Source: Perilla frutescens (taxonomy: Eukaryota > Streptophyta > Magnoliopsida > Lamiales > Lamiaceae). From it: a DNA stretch of 64,000 nucleotides. Positions 23,629-34,832 of this stretch are shown here, one piece after another. Location: positions 9,508,501-9,572,500 of the forward strand of contig BRKX01000006.1 of the NCBI GenBank assembly GCA_026008535.1, given 5' to 3'. Every line of letters starts with the position of its first letter. Within the stretch, counting starts at the first letter, position 1. A program made the position numbers and the translations under genes. Under the pieces are notes generated by a model. That model saw only the letters and a list, made by a program, of their open reading frames with translations. It was not told the DNA's origin and did no database searches.

Positions 23629-24289
23629 CTGCACTTTTACCACCATTTCCCAGAGCTCTGCTATATGTGAATCAATGTCCATATGTCATAAAGCTAAAAC
23701 ACATTTAAGACAAATTGCATATGAATGATTAAGTACATCTGCATCATAGACCAATTTGAAGGCAAAAGTGCATGAAAAATATGCAGCGTAAGTTGTTGGT
23801 GTGAACCTGCAATCTGATAACATTATTTTCTACCACCAAGCAATCATTTTCTGACACACCAAGTCTCTGTGGAAGAATGAAATTTCATGCAGCACCGCAC
23901 AATTAAGGAGTTGATGGAAAGAATGGGATTAACATTGCAGAGCCAAGCCAATTACCTTGGCTACTGTGACATAAATCATTGGATTAGGCTTCTTTTCCTT
24001 TACGTCATCACCTACAGACAGATTACAACTACTGCAATCAAGCAACAGAAGGTAGCAAGAGGAGTTGCAGCCCTTCTAATTGCACTTCTTAGTATACAAT
24101 TACAACACTCAAGAGTAGAGGTTGTTTCTTCATAAACAGCAGTAGTTTAGGACAGTAAATATCGAAAAATGGGTAACTTACAATTGGCTCTGGTCCAGTT
24201 TCTATAGAAGGCAGAACTAAAATCTCCAAAGTCCTCAACATGTTGCTAGATTCCAAAATATGTTCTATGGTCTAATAGACCTCCGTCAT
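23629..24289 (-). pseudogene. Three in-phase exons inside the CACTA element: captured host gene fragment or degenerate element gene
   Basis: On the minus strand, exon a (24289-24182) starts ATG and ends before GTAAGT; it has 36 codons with one internal TAG and includes TLEILVLPSIETGPEPI. Exon b (23866-23807) has 20 codons (RLGVSENDCLVVENNVIRLQ) and lies between CACAG and GTTCAC. Exon c (23693-23629) lies between TTTTAG and GTTAGT, with DSHIAELWEMVVKVQ. Exon c is 65 bp, but an 8-bp direct-repeat insertion (GACAT-ATG-GACAT) accounts for a phase-0 exon of 57 bp. All borders are then phase 0. A further possible exon, 23475-23459 joined to 10705-10655 across the chromovirus, does not fit the phase. 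I do not recognise the protein. Confidence 0.45.
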
Positions 24290-24852
24290 TTTGGAAGAAG
24301 CGAAAGTAATGGCAAACAAAGCTCTAGCATAGGGTTTCAGACAAACTTCTAAACATGTTGAAGAACAAAGAAAAATCTTATTGGTTTCAAATTTAAAATT
24401 TTAGGTGACCTGCCATAAATATTGGTGTCCTATCTGTAAGTAAAATTTGGTTCTTAATCGTGTTATATTACCATTACACTTGTAAAATTTCATTAACAAT
24501 CAACCAAAATCATTCTGCATATTTTGGATCCACCATTTATTCTCCCAGTCAAGTAAAAACTGGATCAACTAATATCATACATATCCATCAAATAATCTCA
24601 AACGATAATAAATTACTCAATTTTGCTCTTCGGATTCAAAAATAAAAAACATATGTAGCATAAAATAAATAAACTTTCAGAGGAAATTAACACCAATAAA
24701 AAACATTCACTGTAATTTTAATGCGCACAGTGCAAACACATAACATTACGATTCAATTATTGCATGATAATTAAAAAAAACTTACATTTTCAACAAACTA
24801 GAGATCAGCAACCACTACAGCGTTGATTATTCCGACGATGAGCGAGGTACGG
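24290..24852. other. CACTA interior between captured-exon block and Athila insertion
   Basis: AT-rich. On the minus strand an AAAAT-GTAAGT donor-like site lies near 24783, preceded by a short open stretch that ends in TAG. No gene is supported. Confidence 0.4.
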
Positions 24853-25753
24853 TGACGCGCTGTCGTTTCGCGCTCAAAAATATATTTATAAACTCCTGCA
24901 GAATTAAAGATCTAGCCGAGAAGGCTAGACATAATTAAAACTCCAGAATTTAAAGACATAAAAATAAAGAGAACGTACTGAATTAATTAAGCAAAAACTC
25001 AACTCCAACGTTGAGAAATACGAACATAACCTAAGTCCCGAAGGTTTAAGACCTTTTGGATAGTTTGGCTGCCTAAGCAGTGTAATAAAATGCAGAAAAT
25101 GTAAAGTGTTTCAGAGTGTCCAAAAGCTTGTTTTTCCAGAAATTAAACTTGTTTAAATAGTTACATTTCCGAGTAGAGTTTCCCCCACAGGCGGGGGTCT
25201 TCTGCTGAAAATCCGGAACGGCGTGCCCTCGCTGACTTGACTGGATAAGCTTCAGCTTCAACAAATCCCTATTTTTTAGGGATTGCTCTTATCTCCTTAG
25301 ATTGAGCTTATCTCCTTATCTAAGCTTATCCTTTTGTTGCAGCACTTTCCAGGAGTCCAGATTAGTTCCAACTCTCCCGCGGATAATGTAGCTATCTTCC
25401 CACCAGCTGTTCTTCAACTAAGTCCCGAATTTTACTAGAATGCCCATTTTAGCCTGTGGTCGAGTCAGTGCGAGTACTATGGGCACAACATCATCTGTCA
25501 GCTCCATCTGTATCTGATATGCCCACTTCACTAACCGAATGTGGGATGGATACTGAGGACGTCCCCTGTGCCTCTGATGAACATATGTGCGAGATAATCG
25601 TGAATATTTGGGCATAAAATGCCCCTTCCGCCAGACTCGACTCTTAGAATGCCCTTTGACCGCAACTTGGTTCTTTTCGACTCAAAACACACTAAAAATG
25701 ACATTTATAAGGGATAAAATGCCCATATAAACACGAAATAAATGGACTTATCA
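24853..25753 (-). repeat. 3' LTR of the Athila element, internally deleted (901 bp)
   Basis: It matches the 5' LTR at both ends. It joins AACTCCTG (24891-24898) directly to CAGAATTAAAG, so it lacks the 681 bp at 34879-35559. There is no direct repeat at the joint. Confidence 0.9.
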
Positions 25754-27030
25754 CACCCACACACTTTAAGCATGATTGTCCTCAAGCATGGGGTGCAACA
25801 CATCCAGAAAAATAAAAGAAAATAAAGGAGAAAAGAAACAGACTCAAGACACCAGCATGCAAACTGTTACTCAGTGTGGGCACATCAGAAACAATCCAAC
25901 AAAAATTGCAAATTCCAGCATACCTAAAATAGGTCAAAAATGAGTTTTAGCTAGGTGTTCCTCACAGACTCTCTTCACTCAGTGTATACTCTCATTTCGG
26001 CTGTAATTCTATGCAAATTCGTCCCATAAGTTTGCCAAAGTTCTGCTGTTCATTCTCTAGAAACCATGATGCATTAGTATCAATAGGGCTTTTTAGGCTA
26101 CAGTTGGGCATTTTAAGTGGGAGGGGTTTTTATTGTTTGTACAGACCCCTCCCCAGCTCCTTTCTATTCTCTACCCTCCTGTGCCCTATTCAGGCACTGA
26201 ATCCTTCTTATTTTGGGCATTCTAAACACTTAGAACTCGGGGGGAATTTTTATTCAGACTCTTTTTTTTTCTTTTTCTTTTTCTAATCACTTTTTTTTCT
26301 TTTTTTTTATTTTATTCTTCCTCCTATCTTTTCTGGCCCTTCATATAAATATATGCCTTCCCATCTTTCTTTTCAGGTTTTATAATGCCCTAGCTAAGTA
26401 TAAACCATCCCAGAATAAAATCGGCCAGTGCATTTCATAGGCTCAAAAGGGGGCGCAAGGGATGTGTCATTGGTGGGAGGTATTTATTTCAGTGGCTCAG
26501 CAAAACACGGCCTATCTCATTTACATGTGCATCAATAATTCCAAGAGTTAAACGCAGAACAGAGGCAAATTCTAGAACATCTTAAGCACAGAATTATTCA
26601 CACTCATGAATGAAAGAAAACTATAATTTGAAGCATACAGCATATAGGCTCAAGTCTCACAGGGCATGCTAAAACTCATTCGTCATCCCTATCTTAGTTG
26701 GGCATGCTGATTTTTCTGTAAAGCAATTAAAGTTGGATCATCACGTGAAATGCCCACACAGACTCACAGATAAGCATGCTTTGACTCAACTACCTACCCA
26801 CACACTTTGCAACATGCAAAGTGTGGACACAGACTCAAACAACAAGACAACAAAGAAAACAGAACAAATAAAATAAAAAACAAAAATAAAACCTAATCTA
26901 AAGGACAGAAAGAACCAGATCATTCGGTTGCAGGCGTTGGGTAGGAGAACCCAACATGCTTGAAATAGGCCTTCAGGGCTGCTTCTATTCGGGTCAGTTT
27001 TTCATTGGTCTGGAACTGGGCATTCTCTAT
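25754..27030 (-). other. Athila untranslated region between third ORF and 3' LTR
   Basis: No coding potential. A plus-strand pyrimidine stretch lies at about 26260-26320. The bases just before the LTR on the minus strand, AAAGTGTGTGGGTG, serve as the polypurine tract. The motif GGGCA or TGCCC recurs unusually often across the whole Athila element. Confidence 0.6.
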
Positions 27031-28992
27031 TCACTCAAGTCTCCTTGTGATCACTGCGACTGGGTGCTCCCTTTGTGGTGCCTTCCCTGCTGGTGGTTTC
27101 TTCGATGTGCCTGCAATAGCTAAAAGTATGCTCGATGGGTCTGCCCCCGGCACAAAGAAAACAGGCTTCCCATCCTCATCGTCAACCACATCTTGCATTC
27201 TCCTTAGGCAATTAAGATAAAAAAACTCACGGGGAAGAGGGGTCAAATCAGTTTCATTCAAATCAAGGAGCCTATGTCTAACAGCAAGTTGGGTGATTAA
27301 CTGGGCACAAGAGATACGATGCCTAGGGTGTGTTTTAATTTCTCGAAAATGTGCAATGGCCACAGAACCGAAATTAATTCTGATTTTGTGCACCATGCAC
27401 CACAAAATGAATAGCTCCTGATTTGTGATTGAGTTTGAGCTATCCTTACGGCCAAAAAAGTTATAGGCCAACACCCTATGGCAGAATCTCAAAGCATCGT
27501 TGTTTAAACAGTATCCCTTTGTGGATCCGCTTTGAAAAACGGATCCATCCCCAATATCGACCCATTTTGCATCGACTCCCTCTGCAGAGTCGGGCACTAC
27601 AGTCACGGCATCGACATACTCCTCCTCCTGGAGGCCCAAGTATGTCACGATGCCCAGTAACATATTCAAATCATCAGCAGATAAAGAATAACTCATACCC
27701 ATCATTTTAAAAGACAAAACTCTGGTGGATGTAGCAGGCTTGTTCACAGCTTTGATTTTCAAATTTTGGACAAAATCACGAGACAACGACGGAAAAATGA
27801 CACACTCCATATCTAAAAAGCATTCCCAACCAATTGCAGAAAATAGATCCCTTACCTCCTGCTCTATACCAAGAGCTGCAAGCGTCTCACGGTGGACTCC
27901 TTTGGAGTTGATGATGCCCCTGACTGGTGGCGGGCCACTGCTGGGTTTACTCAGTGTGGGGCTCCCCACCCCTCTGCCTCTTTTAAGCACAGGGGCTGAA
28001 GTGCCCTCTTCAGCCTTCCTCTTCCGCGAAGAGGCCTCTCCAGCCAGCTTGGCTCCAGCTTTCATTCCAACAGATTTCCCCACCCTTCGCTTGGGTGAGG
28101 AGTCCTCTGAGGGCTCTTCAGAGCCTGCTTGCATTTGAGAGGGCGCACTGGGCTCCTCCTGCTCCTTCTCTTCTTCAGTGTCCCCTTGCTGGGACACCTC
28201 TGGCTCGGTTGGCTCTGGAATGGGCTCTCCAAACTTTCTTTTCCCTTTCGCCTTCTCCAGTGCCCGCTTCTTAATGTCAGCGGGTGCCTCTTCCTCTTCT
28301 TCAAACAGGGGTACCTTCTCTGGTTGGGGCTCAACCTCAATATCTTCAATTTCAGTTAGGTATTTGTCCAAATCGGTGTCTCTGTCTCCTTCATCTTCAG
28401 CTTCTTCTCTCCCTTCAACTTCCTCTCCTTCCTCTTCGTCTTCCAAGTCCTCGATCTCCACCGAAGGCACAGGAGTCGGAGCCTTAACGGGCTTCTTAGC
28501 TTTCTTCTTCTCAGCTCCTTTCTTTGGCTTGGGCTCAGGCTCTTCAGTAGCCTCTTCTTCTTGCGTGCCCTCAGCAGTTGCCTCAGCATCTTGCTGCTCC
28601 GTTTGAGTTGGAGTAGCGGAGCTTTCTTCTATCGCCTCGACTTCAGGCATAGGCTCCTGTTCCGATGGGGTCTCCTTGGGTGGCTTGCTCGAAGCGGCTG
28701 CTTCAGCTACAGCCTTTCCCTTAGGTTTTGCAGAGGGTTTCTTCACCACCTTCATTGGAGAAGGCTCTTCAGAGACAGCTGGGGTCTCGAAGTCCAGGCG
28801 TGCCTTAGGTCCAGCCTTTGGTGCGACCTTCTTGCCTCTTGTCTTCGCCATTGTTGGAGTTGAAGGTTTCCAGAAATTAGGGTTGCAGAAGAAAAATCGA
28901 GAGAGAAGGTTCTGATTTTTGCAAAAGCGAGTGAAAGTGATAATGGAGATTTTATGGGGTAAGGCTTTTATATTAAAGGGATCACTATTCAT
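27031..28992 (-). CDS. Athila third ORF (ATHILA ORF-1-like), intact
   Basis: 653 codons are open. The better start is the internal ATG at 28851 (MAKTRGKKVAPKAG), which gives 606 residues. An upstream in-frame ATG (28992) adds 47 residues. The N-terminal half is low complexity, rich in E, K, P, A and S, with an acidic block (DLEDEEEGEEVEGREEAEDE). The C-terminal half, from about ETLAALGIEQEVRDLF, is a globular domain with LSFKMMGMSYSLSADDLNML, then NQELFILWCMVHKIRI and SCAQLITQLAVRHRLL. This resembles the ATHILA ORF-1 plant transposon domain. No membrane segment is evident, so an envelope role is not supported. It lies after integrase, the position of the extra ORF of Athila elements. Its function is unknown. 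Confidence 0.8.
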   Translation of the reverse strand: MNSDPFNIKALPHKISIITFTRFCKNQNLLSRFFFCNPNFWKPSTPTMAKTRGKKVAPKAGPKARLDFETPAVSEEPSPMKVVKKPSAKPKGKAVAEAAASSKPPKETPSEQEPMPEVEAIEESSATPTQTEQQDAEATAEGTQEEEATEEPEPKPKKGAEKKKAKKPVKAPTPVPSVEIEDLEDEEEGEEVEGREEAEDEGDRDTDLDKYLTEIEDIEVEPQPEKVPLFEEEEEAPADIKKRALEKAKGKRKFGEPIPEPTEPEVSQQGDTEEEKEQEEPSAPSQMQAGSEEPSEDSSPKRRVGKSVGMKAGAKLAGEASSRKRKAEEGTSAPVLKRGRGVGSPTLSKPSSGPPPVRGIINSKGVHRETLAALGIEQEVRDLFSAIGWECFLDMECVIFPSLSRDFVQNLKIKAVNKPATSTRVLSFKMMGMSYSLSADDLNMLLGIVTYLGLQEEEYVDAVTVVPDSAEGVDAKWVDIGDGSVFQSGSTKGYCLNNDALRFCHRVLAYNFFGRKDSSNSITNQELFILWCMVHKIRINFGSVAIAHFREIKTHPRHRISCAQLITQLAVRHRLLDLNETDLTPLPREFFYLNCLRRMQDVVDDEDGKPVFFVPGADPSSILLAIAGTSKKPPAGKAPQREHPVAVITRRLE

Positions 28993-29342
28993 GATTTGAC
29001 TTGTGACTCTCCAAATTACTTAGGAGTCTCCTGGATCAGTATGCCATGTGCTAATGGATAAGCCTTATCCCTGAAAAATCAGAACAATCTTTATCTCTCC
29101 AGCGTGCCTCACTTCAGAATCCCTATTTCTAAGGGATTTATTTTATCTTCATCTTTCTCTCTCATTATCTAAACCTGCAAACACCATACTTATCCAAAAC
29201 AAGCGTAAAATTGCTCCCTAAACTAGTTTAATTAATTGGAAAATTTATTATAAATAAATAAAAATGAATTAAGGCAAGAAAACACCTGGGTTGCCTCCTA
29301 GTAGCGCCCCAGTTATTGTCGTGGGCACGACATCACCCCAGA

Positions 29343-30728
29343 TCAAGCGTAAGTGGGCTCCGCGAGCCAGATCACTGTGACATCTTCATCAGAGTGCCCC
29401 AGATAAGCTTTCACACGGTGGCCATTCACTTTGAAGCGCCCTCCAGTATCAGGGTTTATCAGCTCAATTGCCCCATTCGGGCATTTTGCATATACTTCAA
29501 ATGGACCAACCCATTTGGTCCTCAGTCCTCCTCCCATAAGCTTGAACCTTGAATGGTACAAAAGTACTTTCTGTCCTGGGATGAATCTCTTTCTTCGAAT
29601 TACTTGATCATGGAGCCTTTTCATCTTTTCCTTGTATAGCACCGAATTATCATAGGCCTCCATTCTCATTTCTTCCAGCTCTTGAATTTGAATTTTCCTG
29701 AAATGCCCAGCGGCGTCAGGATCCATATTCAGCTTCTGAAGTGCCCATCGTGCTTTGTCTTCCAACTCGACTAGCAGATGGCAACACTTCCCAAATAACA
29801 TCCTGTATGGGGGCATCCCAATTGGAGTCTTGAAGGCAGTTCGGTATGCCCACAGGGCATCTTCCAGATGAGTACTCCAATCTTTTCAGTTCGGACCCAC
29901 AACCTTTCCAAGAATAGCTTTAATTTCTCGATTCGAGACTTCAGCTTGGCCATTTCCTTGAGAATGGTAGGGTATGGTGACCCTATGGTAAACCTCATAC
30001 TTCTTCAATAATCTTTCCAGTGTTTGGTTGCAAAAATGGGTCCCTTGATCACTGATGATGGACTTGGGCACACCAAACCGACTGAAAATGTGGGATTTCA
30101 GAAATGCGGCTACTACTCTTGCATCATTGGTAGGAGTAGCCTTTGCTTCTACCCATTTGGACACATAATCAACTGCCAAGATAATGTATTGGTTCCCCCT
30201 CGAATTTGGAAAGGGTCCCATAAAATCCATTCCCCAAATATCGAAAATCTCCACTGGTATGATTGGTGTCATGGGCATTTCATTTCGTCTTGTGATGTTC
30301 CCTACCCTCTGGCATTGGTCACACCTTCTGCAGACGTTGTGGGCATCCTTGAATATTGTGGGTCAAAAGAACCCACAATCTAAAATTCTTCTCGCTGTTC
30401 GGTTTGGTCCGAAATGCCCTCCGCAAGCATAATTGTGACAATGCTTTAGAATTTCATCTATCTCCTCATCAGGGACACATCTTCTAATGATTTGATCAGC
30501 GCATCTTCTCCATAGAATAGGAAAATCCCATGCATAGAACCTGCTCTCATACCTCAATTTATTTTTCTGGTACCTTGAGTATCCAATAGGCATCTCCCCA
30601 GACTCAAGGTAGTTCACTATATCCGCATACCAGGGTGCTGGAATGCCCCTTGCTAAATACAAATGCTCATCAGGAAAATGATCGGCAATGGGCATTTCGT
30701 CATCTTTCTCATTCAGCACCCGACTCAA
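29343..30728 (-). pseudogene. Athila integrase remnant
   Basis: One frame with two stops (near 30363 and 29886). A zinc-binding segment has HCHNYACGGHFG, then CRRCDQCQR. The catalytic core has WGMDFMGPFP, AVDYVSKWVEA, IISDQGTHF and NGQAEVSNREIK, which supply the D, D and E positions. The C-terminal part has VLLYHSRFKLMGG and LRTKWVGPFEVY. The stop ending pol is at about 29343. Integrase would insert the DNA copy into the genome. Confidence 0.9.
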
Positions 30729-30749
30729 ATGGTCAGCTACCAGGTTCTG

Positions 30750-32159
30750 TGCCCCACTCTTATCTTTAATCTCGACATCGAACTCTTATAAGAGTAAGAT
30801 CTACCTAATCAGTCTTGGTTTCATCTCCTTTTTGGTCATCAAATGCCTCAGGGTACCATGATCCGTATAGACAATGCTATTTGCTCCCAAGAGATAAGAT
30901 TGAAACTTCTCAAATGCAAACACTACTGCCAATAGCTCCTTTTCAGCAGTGGTGTAATTACACTGTTCCCCATTCAGAGTCTTGGAGGCATAGTAAATTA
31001 CATGGCTTTCATTTCCTCTCTTCTGACCCAGTACCGCGCCCACAGCGTAGCCACTGGCGTCACACATAATCTCAAAGGACATTCCCCAATCTGGTGGTTG
31101 AATGACTGGTGCCGTGACCAGTTGCTTCTTCAGAAAATTGAATGCCTTCTTACACTCTTCATCAAATTCAAATGGAACATCTTGCTGCAACAAGTGAGTA
31201 ATAGGCTGGGCAATTTTTGCAAAATCCTTTATGAACCTCCTGTAGAATCCAGCGTGCCCTAGAAAGCCTCTTACTTGCTTCACCGAGGTGGGATATGGCA
31301 ATTTCTCAATTATATCCACCTTGGCCTTATCGACCTCAATGCCCCTTTCAGAAATCACATGTCCCAGTGCAATGCCCTCTCTGACCATGAAATAGCATTT
31401 TTCATAGTTCAGCACTAGGCATTTGTCCACACAACGCTGCAACACCTTCTCCAAATTGTCTAAGCATCGATCAAAACAGCTCCCATATACTGTGAAGTCA
31501 TCCATGAATACTTCAATGTAGTTCTCGAGCAAATCAGAGAATATGCTCATCATACATCGCTGAAATGTGCCAGGAGCATTGCAGAGGCTAAAGGGTATTC
31601 TGCGATAGGTGAATGTGCTGAATGGGCACGTGAATGTTGTTTTCTCCTGGTCTTCTTGAGTTACTGCAATCTGCATGTATCCTGAATATCCATCCAAGAA
31701 ATAAAAGAACTTGTTTCCTGCGAGTCTTTCCAATATCTGGTCAATGAACAGAAGTGGGAAATGGTCCTTCTGCGTGACCGTGTTCAGCTTTCGGTAGTCG
31801 ATGCAAACTCTTCAGCCAGTTTGCAGTCGTGTGGGCACAAGCTCTCCTTTCTCGTTTTTCACACTTTGAATGTCCGACTTCTTGGGCACAACATGGATTG
31901 GACTGACCCACTTGCTATCTGAAATTGGGTATATAATGCCCTGGTCCAGAAGCTTAATTATCTCTTATAGCACCACATCCTTCATTACTGGATTGAGCTT
32001 TCTTTGTGGATCACGAACGGGTTTTGCATCATCTTCCAACAAAATTTTGTGCATGCAAACCGCTGGGCTAATGCCCTTTATATCTGCCAAAGTCCATCTG
32101 AGTGCCTCCTTGTACAGTCTCAACAATCTCAAAAGGTGATCCTCATCAGCTTGATTCAA
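30750..32159 (-). pseudogene. Athila reverse transcriptase and RNase H remnant
   Basis: From about 32159 the frame shows KPVRDPQRKLNPVMKDVV, interrupted by stops near 31965 and 31814. VCIDYRKLN is visible at about 31810, then a 310-codon open part from 31733. That part has FLDGYSGYMQI, CPFSTFTYRRIPF and the catalytic EVFMDDFTVYG at about residue 77. The RNase H portion has MCDASGYAVGAVLGQ and YTTAEKELLAVVFAFEKF. It ends at a stop near 30801, and integrase sequence follows in the same frame. Confidence 0.9.
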
Positions 32160-32190
32160 CCCCGCACTTATGATTACAGGGAGAGTCTCA

Positions 32191-33216
32191 TTATTCCCTA
32201 AATAGGCATATTTTCAGATGCTTTGGTAATGCCTTTAACTCCAGCATGGGCGCTTTCATAATAGAAGGCATCAGCTTATCATCATTTCTCCGAATGGGCA
32301 CACCATAGTCCACACATCCGTGTGGCATCTCTTCCAATGAATACAGCATCATAATTCCATCCCTTATGTCCTCATCCTCGTCCAGGGCATCCTGGTCAAG
32401 CAGTCCATCCCACAATGCCCATTCCAGCGGTTCTCTGTTGCTCAACATGGATAAAGTAGAACGGCTCGGATAATGAAACGTGTTCACAAAATTACAATTT
32501 TCTGTATCCGGGGGGTGCTTCATGGCTTCAAAAATGTTGAACGTCACCTTTTCCCCATCAAACTCACACGTCAGTGTGCCCTTGTCCACATCAATTTTGG
32601 TTCGAGCTGTCTTCATGAAAGGCCTTCCCAGCAACAAAACTGAAAATTTTGAAGTCGCTCCCATGTCAAGCACATAAAAATCTGCTGGGAAAATAAGCTC
32701 GTCCACCTTGACCAATACATCTTCAATGAGGCCTTCTGGATAAACATTAGATCGGTTAGCTAGTTGAATGACCACACGGGTCTCCTTCAAAGGTCCAATC
32801 TTCAATTCTTTGAACACCGACAGGGGCATTACGTTGATTGATGCCCCCAAGTCCAGCATGGCCTTTTCAACTTTTCTGTCTCCAATTATGCAAGGGATCA
32901 TGAACATCCCTGGATTATCACACTTCTTGGGTAACTTTCTTTGTATCACAGCCGATACGTTCTCCCCAACTAGGAACCTTCCATCGTCATTGAATCGCAC
33001 CTTTCTGGTACAGAGTTCCTTTAGAAACCGGGCATACCGCGGCACTTGTTTGATTGCCTCGATCAGTGAAATGTTGATCTCCACTTTGTTGAATACTTTT
33101 AGCATCTCCCTGGTTTCCTCTTCTCTTCTATTCTGTGCCAATCTCCCTGGAAATGGAGGTTTCCGTCTTTCTGAAGTAGGCATCTTGGCAGATTGCTTCA
33201 CTTCCGGAATGGGCAC
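32191..33216 (-). pseudogene. Athila protease region
   Basis: A 341-codon open stretch lies in the same frame as the gag C-terminus. At about residue 120 it has AMLDLGASINVMPLSVF, the Athila form of the retropepsin active site (D-L-G-A). It continues to FSVLLLGRPFMKTARTKIDV, the flap-to-C-terminus region. It ends at a stop before the change to the reverse transcriptase frame. The protease would mature the polyprotein. It is separated from gag by a stop at 33237-33217. Confidence 0.87.
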
Positions 33217-33237
33217 AGTATCAGTCTACTTCGCCTC

Positions 33238-34762
33238 TTATGCCTTGTCTTCTGTGGGAATTTTTTCCACTTCTTCCTCCAAGGGCACATCGTCCTTCTC
33301 TTCTCTCGGTCTGACCATCTCCGGAAGCTCTTTTCCACTCCTCAATGCTACTGCATTCACTTGTTCTCTTGGATTTTCGACATGGGAAGGCAGCTTCCCA
33401 TTTTTCTCCTCCATCTTGTGCATGGGTTGAGCCAATTGATTGATTTGTTTGCTCATGTGCGAGAGATCAGCTCGAGTCTCTTGCTTAAACTTCTCGTTCT
33501 CCTCAGCCATAGCAAACACAAGATCTTCCAGCCTACATGGCTTCCTTTTCTCCTCTGGTGGTGGCAATGGGCGTCCAGGATGCCCATCCTCCGGTTTTCT
33601 CCATCTAAAATTTTCATGGTCTCTCCAGCCCGGATTATAAGTCTGGGAATGGAGATCATATCTCCTAGAAAGCCCATTCTGACCACCTATAGCATTCACT
33701 TCTTCCATTTCATCTTGTAGAGTAGGGCATTCATCCGTGAAGTGAGATATGCTTTTGCATACCCCACAAGGTCTGGGCTTCCTCACCATGCTTGCACCGG
33801 ACAAGATTTTCTCGATCTTATCTCACAATCTATCAATCCTGCTATCCTGGTCCAGTGCCCTCTCCGTTTCACTTACAACATGAATGCCCTCTCCACCGAA
33901 GTCTCGGTTGTCTTCAGCCATCTTCGTGAGGATTCTAAATGCTTCAACAGGTTGTTTGTTCAAAATAGATCCTCCACATGAGGCAATCACGATCGTCCTC
34001 TCATGTGGTCTCAATCCTCCGACGAAATACTGAATCAAGTCATGTGTCAGTAATCTGGTGTTGTGGGCATTTCGCCAGCATCGCCTGGAATCTTTCCCAA
34101 TAGTCATAGAAACTTTCGTTAGTTCCCATCTTCAGGCTCCCTATCCTTCTTCTCATTTCTTGCACTCTGGATGCTGGGAAATATTTCTCCAAAAACTTCT
34201 GTTGAAGTTGTCTCCATGTGGTCACAGCGCCAGTGGGTAATGTGTACAACCAGTCCCGTGCCCCATCTTGAAGAGTAAAAGGGAACGAGACCAACCGCAC
34301 ATACTCTTCTCGTCCATGGTCGGATGTTTGAGTCTGGCAAACCATCTCAAAATCTTGCAAATACCTTTGTGGATCCTCGCCAGGCATTCCGTGAAACTTC
34401 GGCAAGATCTGGATAAAGTTTGCGTGAATATCCCAGTTCTGAGTCACAGCTGGGAGTGTATTACCCATTGGGCGCAAATTCATGTTGGTCGGGAAGACCA
34501 ACTGCCTTAAAGTCCTGTTATCATCCGCATTGCCATTCGCGGCATTTCCATTTGCGGCCATGATGTTGTGGCCGTTCTCAAACTGTCCTTCTTCCTCGTG
34601 CCCTTCGTCTCCTTGATCTTCTTGATCCTCTGGTGGTGGTGTGGGCTCACGAGGTCTATTTTCTGCTTGGCGTGACCTCTTCACTGCTGCCCTATTTTTC
34701 CTCGAAGTCTTCTCTATCTCTGGATCGTACAATAGAGTCTCTTCCGAAGAGCCCCTGGGCAT
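33238..34762 (-). pseudogene. Athila gag remnant with zinc knuckle
   Basis: Minus-strand coding starts near 34762 (MPRGSSEETLLYD). The gag core follows: FIQILPKFHGMPGEDPQRYL, then DWLYTLPTGAVTTWRQLQQK, then FYDYWERFQAML. A one-base change near 34045 moves the frame, and homology continues as IQYFVGGLRPHERT. A CCHC knuckle, CGVCKSISHFTDEC, lies near 33768-33727. A stop lies between 33823 and 33804. The C-terminal part is charged and proline-rich, as is usual before protease in this lineage. Confidence 0.87.
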
Positions 34763-34810
34763 TAACTTCCAGGCTCACCAATTATGGAAGATAAAATCAC
34801 TAAAACTAGC

Positions 34811-34828
34811 TCCCCGGCAACGGTGCCA
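34811..34828 (-). other. Primer binding site of the Athila element
   Basis: On the minus strand TGGCACCGTTGCCGGGGA lies four bases from the LTR edge. It is one base from the TGGCGCCGTTGCCGGGGA site common in Athila elements and usually assigned to tRNA-Asp. Confidence 0.8.
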
Positions 34829-34832
34829 ATTT

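Noticed and set aside
23887..24135. 82-codon plus-strand frame in the CACTA element
   Set aside because: It runs opposite to the phase-consistent exons and has no recognisable domain.
28062..28915. Several plus-strand frames rich in S and L
   Set aside because: They are the complement of the acidic and lysine-rich part of the Athila third ORF.
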